Origin: Phorcus lineatus
Taxonomy: Eukaryota > Mollusca > Gastropoda > Trochida > Trochidae
Direction: 5' to 3'
Assembly: GCA_921293015.1 (NCBI GenBank)
Contig: OV121093.1
Coordinates: 2,333,027-2,397,026 of the forward strand
DNA: 64,000 bases
Shown piece after piece: positions 34,801 through 45,694 of this stretch. The position numbers and the translations under genes were made by a program. A model generated the notes under the pieces. That model ran no database searches. It was given only the letters and a program-made list of their open reading frames with translations, and had not been told where the DNA came from. The first letter of the stretch is position 1; each line of letters starts with the position of its first letter.

Positions 34801-37500
34801 ACCTCTCACTGTCTCTATCATCTTCTCACATGGAAAACTTCAAGTCATTTGAATTCATGAACATCTTAGTCAAGCACGAGAGTACTGCCACGTGGATTGT
34901 TGCGGTTTACCGGTCTCCCCCATCAAAGAAGAACAAACTGACAAACACTATGTTCATCGAAGAGGTCACATCATTCTTGATGTCTGTTTCACAACTGAAA
35001 GGTCGCATTATCATATTGGGTGATGTCAATATTCATTTTGATGACAGTGAAAACACATATACAAAAGCATTATTGACTCTACTTGATATCCATAATTGTG
35101 CCCAGTTAGTTAAAACTCCAACTCATAGAAGTGGACACATAATAGACTGGGTTATCACAAGGAGTGATGAAAACTGTGTATTAAGTACTGATGTCAAGGA
35201 TATGCAGTGTTCAGATCATCATGCTGTTATCATCTGCCTGGATACAAAACGTCATCCTCAACCTATAAAAACCATCAAATGCAGGCAGTTCCGAAACATG
35301 GATACTGTTGCATTTCGTGCGGATCTTATGATGTCCGATCTTGTCTGTGACATGCCATCTGACAGTAATGAACTATGTAATTTGTATAACACAGTATTGT
35401 CTGAACTTCTAGAGAAACATGCACCTTTAATTACAAAGAAGATCCCATACAGACCACAAAACACTTGGATATTCACCCCTGAAATGGCTGAAGCGAAACA
35501 CGAGAAAAGGAGGGCTGAACGAGCGTGGAGAAAAGTCAAACCTTGAAGTCCACAGACAGTTGTTTAAATCTGCCAGGAACAAGGTAACAACAGTTAGGAA
35601 AAAGTGCAAGAGACAGCATATTATGACTCAGATTGAAGAAAACAGGGGAAATGGGAAGGCCTTACATAAGATCCTTTCATCACTGTTGGGCAAGACCAAG
35701 GACTCTTCACTTCCATCTTCAAATGACTCGCATCACATCGCAGAGTCTTTCTCAAGTTTTTTCAATGACAAAATTCATCGTATCCGTCAGCAACTCAGGA
35801 GCACTTTATTCACCCAGCAGAATTATCTGCAACTGCCCCAATGTGATTATCATCTTACTGAGCTAGCGCCATTCACACAGGATGAGGTTCTAGCCATCAT
35901 GAAGTCTGCAAAGCGTACAAGTTGCACCTTGGACCCAATCCCCACACGGATGGTGTATGAGAACAGTGACATCCTTCTTCCAGTAATTACACAGATCATT
36001 AACTCATCTTTTGCCGCTGGATGTATGCCAGATAGTTGCAAAAATGCATTGGTTAGAACTATTCTAAAGAAGACAGGACTTGATGCTGAAAATCTCAGTA
36101 ATTATCGGCCAGTTTCCAACCTGCCCTATATCTCCACGATCATCGAGAAGGCAGTTTGCATCCGGCTTACAGACCACATGTGTGAACACAAGCTATATGA
36201 GCCACTCCAGTCTGCATATAGACCAAGGCATAGCACGGAGACAGCGCTACTCAAAGTTGTTAATGACCTGCGCAAAGGAGTTGATATGGGCAACTGTGCT
36301 TTACTTGTTCTTTTAGACCTTAGTGCCGCTTTCGACACTATCGATCATGATGTTCTTCTAAAACGACTTCAGCTTGATATTGGTGTGACCGGCACTGCTC
36401 TCAAATGGATGACATCATATCTCTCAAACAGGCATCAATCAGTGATTGTAAATGACGTCATTGCAGCTCTTGTAACTCTAGCTTGTGGAGTTCCCCAAGG
36501 ATCCGTCCTGGGACCTAAGTTTTTCACCTGGTACACCAGACCGATTGGCAACATCACTACAAAGCATGATGTCCCACACCACTGCTTTGCTGATGACACT
36601 CAGCTGATGTCATTCATGAAGCCAAACCCGTCTTCTTCACTAGAATCAAGTGCTATTGTATCTGCTTGCTGTTCAGACATCAAGGATTGGATGGGTTCGA
36701 ATATGTTAAAGCTGAACCAAGATAAAACTGAGGCTCTATTGGTTGGTCCGTCCAAGAGGCTACAAAAGTGCTCCATTGACTCAGTTGTGGTTGACAGTGC
36801 TGTTATTCCACTATCATCTTCAGTGCGAGATCTTGGTGTCTACTTGGACTCAGAACTCAGCATGGAGAAGCATATCAGTCAATTTTGCAAGACCTCTTAT
36901 CTCCAGCTCAGAAATATTGGTAAAATCCGACCTTGTCTCAACAAGTCCACTGCAGCACTCCTATGTCTCTCCCTTGTCATCACAAAACTTGATTATTGTA
37001 ACAGCTTACTAATAAACTGCCCAAACATCCACCTTGATAGATTACAACGCATTCAGAACACAGCAGCAAGAATCGTGACTATGTCTAAAAAGTTCAATCA
37101 TATAACACCTATACTCAGACAGCTCATTGGCTCCCAATCAGATTCAGGATCACATTCAAAGTATTGTGTTTTGTTCACCAGTGCCTCAGTAACTCCGCAC
37201 CTACTTATCTGTGTGAAATGGTAGAGTGTTACCAAACATGCAGATCTCTCCGTTCTGAGCAGCAGATGCTACTCACAGTGCCCAGAGTGAAACTGGACAG
37301 GTATGGCGGGAGATCATTTGCCTATTCTGCAGCAGTGGAATGGAACAAACTACCTATCGAAATACGGAAGTGCCAGTGCTACCAGACATTCAGAAAAACA
37401 GAAAAACAGAACTGCGTTTTCTTAAACAATAGACTTTCAGCGCTTTGAGCACGCTTTATTGCATGGATAAAGCGTTTTATAAATTGACTATGACTATGAC
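34800..37500 (+). mobile_element. CR1/L2-type LINE, 5'-truncated, frameshifted ORF2
   Basis: The protein begins inside the apurinic-type endonuclease domain: ILGDVNIHFDD near 35020, HRSGHIIDWVITR near 35125, SDHHAVI near 35214. The reverse transcriptase follows: LLDLSAAFDTIDHDVLLKRL near 36310-36370, GVPQGSVLGP near 36487-36515, FADD at 36586-36597. The end carries RSFAYSAAVEWNKLP near 37310-37350, usual for CR1/L2-type elements. The frame shifts at about 35546 and about 37135, so it is not autonomous now. The 3' end has a GCGCTTTGAGCACGC hairpin-like tail and ACTATG repeats up to about 37503. The N-terminal endonuclease half is missing. It lies inside an older LINE whose C-terminal zinc-finger part resumes at 37503. 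The exact left junction is uncertain by tens of bases. Confidence 0.88.
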
Positions 37501-37502
37501 TA

Positions 37503-37935
37503 TTACGTGGAAAGATATATTTACAATCTACGGGAACAGCACAAAAGATTGCAAGATTTTAGACTTCAAGTATAAATTTATTTACCGAATAGCGTATACA
37601 AAGAAAGAGCTTTTGAAGATGAATCTAGTTAATGATGATCTATGCACTTTCTGTAAAAATACCCCAGAAGATCTATCACATGTATACTATGACTGTGAAG
37701 TGGTAAAGGAATGCATTGTAATATTCTTACAAAATTTACTGTTGTATTTGGAACATGTTCAAGTATTAAACTATTGAATCAGATCATACTCCTTGCCAAA
37801 TATATATCACATTTTAATCAAAATGCACCCTCTTTTGAGGTATTTATTAAGCTCTAAATGAAACCTGCTCAATAGAACATTTCATTTCTAGAAATAATAA
37901 CATATTAAATCCTTTAAATATGAAGTGGAAACAAT
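37503..37935 (+). pseudogene. L1/Tx1-type LINE, zinc-finger end (downstream half)
   Basis: TWKDIFTIYGNSTKDCKI leads into KYKFIYRIAYTKKELLKMNL and a CTFC...HVYYDC zinc-binding element, parallel to 4610-4830. After a stop at 37775 the other frame continues IILLAKYISHF and then NMKWKQL near 37920. It completes the LINE begun at 33280. Part of the segment between the reverse transcriptase and this end (about 90 codons by comparison with 4404-4620) seems to be missing. Confidence 0.7.
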
Positions 37936-37939
37936 TATC

Positions 37940-38885
37940 AGATTCATTTTTGGAAAATACATCTGGTACTAAATGAAGCACCAATAAAATACCCCTCAGT
38001 ACCATCTCACCCTCTACACCATGATTGATTTTCTATGTCACGTATACTAATTATACTGAATTGATGTCTTTGTCTACTTATTGTATTGCCTCACCTATGG
38101 TGAATGCTTTGTATGCTATGAATTTGAAATGGAATATGGAATGTTCAGATCAGTTAACTAATATTTTGTTTATTACCTAGAATTTAATGCATATAATTTG
38201 GGTATCGATACAAATCTATCTTTATTTTATTTTCCTCAATCTGTAAAATTATTCATATCAAAATAAGCATTTATTTATTTGATTATTTAATCGAATATTG
38301 TGACCATGCGTGAGATAATTTTTTTTAAAAATGTGCGTGATAAAAAACATCCTCATTCTCACGCATGCTAGGAGAGGATAATCCCGCTTCACGCCCCGCT
38401 CTACATGTATAGGTAGTCGGGTTTCCTTCGCTATCCATGCTTCAGGGAGAGGCTACAAGTTAAGGATTTATCACTCAGCTCAATACATTTGAGTGGGTTT
38501 AACGCCTAACATGTCAATCTCAATCGTGTCCTAGAGAGTTTTATATGAAATTTAGCATCTGTTTCCGCTTATTGGTGATCTCTTGCAGTGTAAAAGTATC
38601 TAACCACGCCTTATTATTAACTCCCAAATTTACTCATCTCAACCTCACTTCTCTGTCCGATATGGAATCTTTTTTATGACTATCTTCAATAACTCATAAA
38701 ATGACCTGCTACATGTATGTTTCTTAGATACCCACTTTTCTTAGATTTTACCAAAACTCAGCCACAAGCTGACAAATCTATACCCATTCTACTAAAACTA
38801 AATCGTGTCATGACATAACAAAAATATACATAATATTGCATAGTGGTAGGTTACTACGTTATCAACATTTCTCTTGATTAAGAAA
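37940..38885. other. AT-rich stretch, nothing recognised
   Basis: Probably LINE 3' sequence followed by unclassified DNA. No gene is supported. Confidence 0.4.
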
Positions 38886-38892
38886 GAAATTA

Positions 38893-39137
38893 CTTATGGT
38901 TTGGGGTGCTAGTATTATTGCAGGGATAAAGCACGCAACACCATTGTGGCTATTGCTATGAAAACTTCGAGCATCGGCTGGAACTAGCGAACCATTGGTG
39001 GTAGCATTTCACCCAAACCTGACTGCGTTTAAAACAGTTCTCTACTGCATACAAAGTTGCCGAGCCCTTACGGGATTCCAACAACGAACCCTTTGATCCA
39101 AAGCCGAACGCGCTATTACTGCGCTATCCCGCCTCCT
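38893..39137 (-). mobile_element. SINE family B, reverse orientation
   Basis: The body motifs GCTGGAACTAGCGAACCATT, CACCCAAACCTGACTGCG and AAGTTGCCGAGCCC lead to the reversed tRNA-like head CCGAACGCGCTATTACTGCG. The GTGAGT end is absent. It is diverged from the copies at 58673 and 63075. Confidence 0.8.
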
Positions 39138-39724
39138 AATACTAGTATACATGGAATCGATAAACTAAATTTACATTTGTGAGGAGAGTACACAAATCTT
39201 CAATTTGTTACAGTTTTCTTAATGTATCAAAAGAAAATATTTATTCATTATATACTTGTAAGGTTATCTGTTCATCACTTTTTATGTAAATATCGGTACT
39301 GCAATGGTTATATTTGTTTTGCAACATAGCATGAACACCTTTTTCTTGTTTCGACTTCGCAATGTTATAACAATTACGCCGCAATTGTCAACTAACTGCT
39401 TTTGGTTGTGAATATCAAAACAAATTTAAAAGTGTGCTTGTTTAATAGCGGAGTCATTCTAACGTAGTCATGACGTTCGGACATTCAAGCGCTTCTCTGT
39501 CATAAGAAATGCTTCTTTACATGTCTGTGACTTGTGACACTGTGACATGTGAGTTTGTAGATTTGAAACTTTCCAGGGTCGAAGTTCTCAAATATCAGGA
39601 ACTCTGGTATCATGATAAGAGTGTTACAATGCGTGTAAATTTTGAAATAAGAAAAGTCTTCTATTAAACGAGCCAAAAATGACAAATATAGTATAATATA
39701 TATAATAATCAAAATCAATTAATT

Positions 39725-39925
39725 AAACAAAGAAATGTATGGTTACAATATGCGGCTGATACAATTTAATAACACACATTTCAAATGTGTCACTTTAGAT
39801 GATCTTTATTTATATATTAACAGAAGCGCCTGGTGAACACAGAAGTTGATAACTAGATAAAACAAACCAAGAGAGTCTTGAAAGCTACTTGTAGATGAAC
39901 TCGGCCTTATGAGCAGAAAACAGAG
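39725..39925. repeat. Unclassified dispersed repeat, copy 1
   Basis: The order GGTTACAATAT, TCACTTTAGATGATC, GAACACAGAAGTTGATAA, AGTCTTGAAAG and TAGATGAACTCGGC is repeated in diverged form at about 51742-51902 (GGTTACAATAT, GTCACACTAATTAGC, AATCACACAGTTGATAA, GGTCTTGATAG, TAGATGGATTCGGC). No coding content is visible. A long terminal repeat or a large DNA-transposon end is possible. Confidence 0.5.
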
Positions 39926-40534
39926 AACCCTTCCGCAGCAGAACAACCATAAAGTCAAATATAACATCCCGGTGAGGAAGTTCTTCTCAGCAAGCCCTCA
40001 CATAAGTCGATTATTTTCAAGAAGTCAAAAAAAAACTCTAATCCGGAATGCTAATTTCGGTTGTTAAATAAACCCAGTCTTAAAACTCATGATGCTGTTT
40101 GATCCATATTATTAATTCACAAAGCAATCCTATGTTGCTATTATGAATTGGTACACACTCAAAAAAAATTAAGTAGTTTTATTACTTCTAAAATGACTTT
40201 GATAATATATTTCTTGTTTGAACCAACAGACTATAACAGGAACGGAAAAGCAAAAAATGATAAAAAGAACAAACATGTTAATACAGATAGAAATTTACGT
40301 TCAGTTTTTGCATCAGTTATTGTGATGGATAGACGTCATTATATTTACAAATGAGCAGTTTTATCATGAAGAAAATAATATAAAGACTGATACATAACTA
40401 TTTTGGTCAAAAGGTTTAGATGTTTTTATTTACGAATTGAAACATAGGGGAAGATGGAAAAAAGTCAATTGAACCAGCACTCGACTCTACAGTATAGTCT
40501 TTGACTTGTTGTCCTAAGGTTTGTGAGTCAAACT

Positions 40535-40775
40535 CTATTTAACGTACCTGAGTCAACTCTACTGAAGGTACCTGAGTCAAACTCCACTGAAGGTACCCGA
40601 GTCAAACTCTATTGAAGGTACCCGAGTCAAACTCTATTGAAGGTACCCGAGTCAAACTCTATTGAAGGTACCTGAGTCAAACTCTATTTAACGTACCTGA
40701 GTCAAACTCTATTGAACGTACCTGAGTCAAACTCTATTGTACGAACCTGAGGCAAACTCTATTGAACGTACCTAA
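40535..40775. repeat. 25 bp tandem repeat, about 9-10 copies
   Basis: The unit is GGTACCCGAGTCAAACTCTA plus TTGAA. The spacing is exactly 25 bp between 40621 and 40646. Variants alternate GGTACC with CGTACC and CTGAG with CCGAG. Confidence 0.93.
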
Positions 40776-40779
40776 AGTT

Positions 40780-41575
40780 TTCGCATGATGATAAGGTTAA
40801 AAAAGTAAAGAATATCTTAACACTTCATTACCCTTTTGATGATTGTTGTAAATAAAACTCAAAGATTGTCAAATAAGGTGAAGTGTTTCCCCCACTGAGC
40901 GACCAATACATAGGACATGCACGTTTATCATTAAACTCTGTTTAATAAACTAGAATTAGAATTAGGGCCATTCACAGTCAAATTGTACAAAGGAGCATAA
41001 ACAATATGAGGTACACTTAAGTCCAACACTGATTTCAATTTAAACATTCGAGAGGACTCCTGTCAGGTTCACAATTTACCATACAGATACCCGAAGATGA
41101 CCATGAAAATAATAACACATTATCAATACCAAATATAAATGCACCATATAACAAATTGATTAGATAAATAATCTATGCTTACAATTAAATGATTTTTTAA
41201 AACAAAGCATGTAACATACTGAATGGGCGTCTGTAATATTGGTGTCTTTACCATATCAGGAAAAAATTTTAATACTTTTTCTTACGTGTATTGGTGTCAA
41301 ATTCTTGTTCTTAATAATCTAATACTCTTTTCAGAATAATTACAAATTGCATGTGTTAAGACTATAATTATGTTGAAAACACAATTTTAACCTGTTGCTT
41401 TTTTTCTCCTTCCAAGTACAGAACAAACTCTCAAGGTTACCCCAAATATATCAATCACGCACGTCATTTTTGAAATTCATGTAGGTAATATTACTATTAA
41501 CCTACACACCAAAATTGGTTCTGCTATCTTAGATAGTTTTAGAGAAAACTGTTCACCTTTGACGATACCCAAGTT
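40780..41575. other. AT-rich stretch, nothing recognised
   Basis: No gene or known repeat was identified. Confidence 0.4.
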
Positions 41576-41577
41576 TA

Positions 41578-41880
41578 GGGTGAGTGAGTTGGGGTTTAAC
41601 GTGTTTTGAACAGTATTTCAGTTGTTAAACACGTGGATGACAAGCATCCAAAAGAGAGTGGACAGATCAGGGAGACAGCATCGATAGGATGAGGGAACAG
41701 ACGGAAAGAAAGGCATAGTGAGAGAAAGACGACAGGTCTTAGAAGGACTCAAAATTGGTCTGGCTTCTACCCGTGGACCTCTCCAGCTTGGGTGCCCCTA
41801 CCAGGAGAATTTAAGCTCCGGCTTCTCTGAAGCACGCAAACCACCACACCACGATAAGGTATCGAGTCTAGTAGTGGCAT
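41578..41880 (-). mobile_element. SINE family A, reverse orientation
   Basis: It begins GGGTGAGTGAGTTGGGGTTT and continues AACGTGTTTTGAACAG and GTGGATGACAAGCATCC. It ends ACCACCACACCACGATAAGG, TATCGAGTCTAGTAGTGG, the inverse of the family head. Confidence 0.88.
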
Positions 41881-42124
41881 GTTTCTTGAAAGTGCCACAT
41901 ACAGTCAACAATTTCTCCACACACTTCTCCAAAATAACACATCCAATTCGTCCTGATGAGTTGTTGAAAACTACAACTGTGCAATATCAGAATGATAGTT
42001 GGGTCTAAACATGGATTGAATTGATCCACTGGCAATAGGGTACAGTTATAATGTTCTGTGTGCAATAAAATCATTTATCTATAAACCTAAAAATAATATG
42101 TTAACAATCAAACCTGTTGGGGAG

Positions 42125-42452
42125 GTGACGTGAGGTGAGCTGGTGTTTAACTCCGCTTTCAAGATTATTTCACTCACATCGCGGTTGCTAGTATTATTGC
42201 AGGGAGAAAGCCCGCAACGCCATTGTGGCTATGAATTGCGGTGAAACCTGCGAGCATTGGCTGGAACTAGCGAACGATGGCTGATACTGCGGTGAATTTC
42301 AATGTAGCATTGCACCCAAACCTGACTGCGTGTAGAACAGTTCTCTTCTGCAGACAAAGTTGCCTAGCCCCTGGCGGGATTCGAACCACGGACCTCCTGA
42401 TCCGAAGCCGAAGGCGCTAACGCGCTAACCACTGCGCTATCTCCCCTCCACC
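42125..42452 (-). mobile_element. SINE family B, reverse orientation
   Basis: It starts GGTGACGTGAGGTGAGCTGG, then TGTTTAACTCCGCTTTCAAG, and ends with the reversed tRNA-like head including CGGGATTCGAACCACGGACC and CTAACCACTGCGCTATC. A nine-base duplication CGCGCTAAC lies near the head. A C-rich low-complexity patch follows at 42453-42475. Confidence 0.88.
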
Positions 42453-42842
42453 CCCCTCCCCCCTCCCCTACCTTTCATAGTATAAAGGTAAACGTGACCA
42501 TACCATACCCTCAAAGCAAGAAATAACCACCAACCCCCTCCACTTCGTCAGATCCCGCAAAATTTCAGTATCAAATGGGCATGATGGATTTACGGATACT
42601 TCCAGTTTTGAAGTTTATGATAATTACACCATTTTTGTCTGTGCTAAAGAGATACTTATCTTCTGCGATAAGATAAGTTACTATTCTATTCTTATGATTA
42701 CGTATTTTCTTATATTTTTTATGTTTTATTTGAGTGTATCTGAATATCATACAGATATAATCATCCTGAGCTTCACAGACTAGCGATGATTTAAAACCTG
42801 TGTGTGTAAAGGCTATGCGAAACTAAATTACACCAATTAATC

Positions 42843-42902
42843 CAAAAGAGTGGACAGATCAGGGAGAAAGATATCGAAAAGATGAGGGAAAAGAAGGATA
42901 GA
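42843..42902 (-). mobile_element. SINE family A internal fragment
   Basis: CCAAAAGAGTGGACAGATCA, then GGGAGAAAG and GATGAGGGAAAAGAAGG match the middle of family A. Neither end is present. Confidence 0.65.
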
Positions 42903-42904
42903 AA

Positions 42905-43215
42905 AGGGTCTATTGTCTAACGTTTTCTGCACCAACGTAGACGTTCAGGACGATAGCGACGTAAGAAAACAGGGGCTATATATTGTATTTTTCCTCATTG
43001 GATGTATCCATGCTGTTGAAGGCGATTCCGTATGGTTTGCGCTGATATTCCACGAAGCCCAGGAATGTTGTTTGTTGTGTATGTTGAACTAATTGTCCAG
43101 TTGCGAAGATGGAACAACCGAATGAAGCTGTCTTGTGCTGGAGTTGTCGATCTCTTGTGTTGTGGAGTCCATTGCGATGCCAAAGACGATAAATAGTATT
43201 ATGGCTTAAGTTGTT
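42905..43215 (-). pseudogene. Tc1/mariner-type transposase fragment
   Basis: The minus strand yields pieces of a Tc1-type DNA transposase in several frames. First HNTIYRLWHRNGL (first helix-turn-helix) near 43200-43160, then QDSFIRLFHLRNW near 43135-43095. ISAQTIRNRLQQHGYI (second helix-turn-helix) lies near 43045-43000, then PVFLRRYRPERLRWCRK near 42970-42920. The catalytic DDE region is absent. It is a multiply frameshifted relic of the DNA-binding half. Confidence 0.75.
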
Positions 43216-43493
43216 TTCTAGACATTGATGGCTGACTATCTCCAGCATCCAATGCCTCTTTTTCTACATTCGTCATTTGGTCTCCGCATCTTGTAGGTGG
43301 CGTATACGGATGATCAGAAAGTGATTTGCAATGGGACGACACTTTTTCTCCATACACGTTTTCCCACTTGCAGTTAAAGGTAACTGTGGTATTTTGGCGA
43401 AAATTCTTCAAATGTTGTGTTTTGGTGTAATAAAGTATTGTTAAGACTTGATTCTCAACTAACAATAAGATATTTTAGTTTGAAAACCAGATT

Positions 43494-43678
43494 TTAGTTA
43501 TACGGTTCTTTTTTGGGCCTGTATGTTGGAAAATCTCTGTAGTCAGATGTATTCGCGTAGTTTTGTTCTATATACGGAAGCCCACTGCGTGTTCGTGTAG
43601 AAAACTTTACCCAGTACAAAAACAAACCCAGACTAAATGTTATCAAAATAACGAAAAATATATTAATGATGAACACTA
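43494..43678 (-). CDS. Candidate terminal exon of a membrane protein (helix plus short tail)
   Basis: On the minus strand an acceptor-like TTTTTATTCATAG precedes an open frame that codes a hydrophobic helix (FIINIFFVILITFSLGLFLY). A polar tail of about 35 residues follows (WVKFSTRTRSGLPYIEQNY and on), ending in KKEPYN and a stop at 43494. This is what the last exon of a type I membrane protein would look like. The tail has tyrosines (YIEQNY, DYRDFPTYRP) that could be sorting or phosphorylation sites. Upstream exons were not found, and a chance frame is possible. Confidence 0.35.
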
Positions 43679-43699
43679 TCTATGAATAAAAATAATTTC

Positions 43700-44156
43700 T
43701 CTCGATGCAAGATGTTCATCTGACCTAAAAACACGGCTAGCCTTCTCATTTATGCAGAATGTAATGGTTATTTAGCGATTTCATTTGGTTGAAAATCAGA
43801 AAAATAAACCAATCAGATTGTTTATTGTCAATTATTGTTACTAGTGGCATGTTCATAGGATCTTAAGTGAAAAAAGCATCGATTCCCTTGAAAACATTAT
43901 TCAATGTATCGGCCTTTGTCAAGAATCTACAATATGTATCAAAGGATTTAGGATGTTTTCGGCTTTTATAGGACCATATGACATGAATGTTCATTATAGC
44001 AAATTTTGTGAAGATAGACAATATTTATAACTCTTGTAATAAACCATGCCTATTAACTCAATGAAAGAAATCGTTGCTTTCATTTTTTTTGAGTAGTTAT
44101 AGGTAATAAGGTCTTTATTTCATGAATCAGGGTTTTTTAAAAAGTGTATTATTATC

Positions 44157-44204
<48 letters not shown>

Positions 44205-45240
44205 GTGTGTTAATACAAATAATGTGGTATGTAATTTGATATGCAGATATTTATTCCAATACAATCAGTGATTAAAAGGATTTCTTTATACTTGTTGGTC
44301 GTTTAACAGACTTGAAATATATTGTTGTTCTCCTTTTATTCTAAGGATTGCTTTACTTTTTTTGTGCCTCTATCGATGTATAACAGCAAAAGATTGTATA
44401 ACATCGCGTAACACACACAACTATACATGGTGGAATAAAAATTGCGAATTTCATGTACTAAACGGAACATGATCTAATTTCGTTTTTATCAGCATTGACG
44501 TGCACGCGATCAAAGTTAGTCTTAACTCCTGTCTGCATTTTTTAAATAACCGTCATTAGCATATCACGTGAATGCAAAATGGCTACCGTTTGTGAAAACG
44601 ATTGGAGCTATTAAACTTCAGGACTTGTAGTTATTAAAATCAAGAGTTTTCGGTGAAGATATTCGTTTCTTCTGGGGGAGGAAAGTATTATCTGGTTAAG
44701 TTATGAAGATGATGATATCCGTACATTTCTTTATTTGCAAAAAAAAAGTAACGCGATGTTGTCATAACATGACTAACCGTTGCGTCAATTTGTTCTCTCA
44801 GATTGTGACGTCATAAAGTATGAATGCACGAAATGTTTGCATGTTTTTGAGAGCTCTCGTCCAATCAGAATCGTCGAAAAACGTGTATCAACATCATTTT
44901 GTAATTATTAAACAGATAGCTCTGAATGTCCTTATCTGTATTATCATGTGAAAGCATTTTATTGCCGGGATACGAGTAACAGAATTTGCAGCTGTTTTTA
45001 CTGAATTCCCAAAGAGTTGTGTATGTATATCAAGCGTCCTGAGAAGATGAGTCGCTAACTACTACAACTAATTATTATAAGTTATGTCTTAAAATAAGAA
45101 ACTGGCTAATGAAACTTTTGGATTTTTTATCTGTCGCCGACCAAACTTTTTTCACAAGGATACAGATAATCTAATTAAGAGTTTGCCAAAATGATTTATG
45201 GTTTTGGTATCATCTGAAAGGTTTATTTGATAAAATTCGA
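43700..45240. other. Intergenic stretch with an ATT microsatellite
   Basis: Besides the ATT run listed separately nothing could be assigned. CAATCAGATTGT near 43810 and ATCACGTGA near 44563 are isolated short motifs with no gene attached. Confidence 0.4.
44155..44205. repeat. ATT trinucleotide microsatellite
   Basis: About 16 almost perfect ATT units. Confidence 0.95.
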
Positions 45241-45245
45241 TTAAA

Positions 45246-45335
45246 GTGAGTGAGTTATTGTTGAGTGCAGCTTGGTTGATATTGTAGCCATTAGCGGCGT
45301 GCATTTCAATAGTACTTACATGCAAAGCATTTAAG
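45246..45335 (+). mobile_element. SINE-like family C, diverged copy
   Basis: GTGAGTGAGTTATTGTTGAG, then TGCAGCTTGGTTGATATTG and TAGCCATTAGCGGCGTGCAT. It is shorter at the GTGA end and more diverged than the 26651 copy. Confidence 0.75.
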
Positions 45336-45625
45336 ATTTTGAAACAAACTAGAGTTAAAGGGTGGGAGAAATGTTTCAAAACATATGTGGTCAACAAAGG
45401 AGAAAGTGAAAAGTTATTTGAATGTTAAGTCTTTTTATCTGAAATGTAGAAATATAGCATCGATTGATATGTGTTAATGATAATATTCTTTATTATTTAT
45501 CATTAATTTTATACCGCAGATAACGAAAATTGATGGGTCTAGACGCTACGAAAATGAATAGTCAAGAGCAGATTATTCGAGAGACACCATGAGTTAAAAT
45601 TTTTTGCAATTGATATTTTATTGGA

Positions 45626-45633
45626 TATAAAAT
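45626..45633 (+). promoter_or_regulatory. Candidate TATA box for the 45695 gene
   Basis: TATAAAAT lies 69 bases before the ATG, leaving room for a short leader of about 35-40 bases. Confidence 0.45.
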
Positions 45634-45694
45634 ACACAGTGAACAGAGGAAAATTCACAAGACAGCCATCCTTGGTGGAACATTTGAAAGAGAC

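Noticed and set aside
34800..37500. An active LINE
   Set aside because: The endonuclease start is missing and two frameshifts break ORF2, so this copy cannot be autonomous as written.
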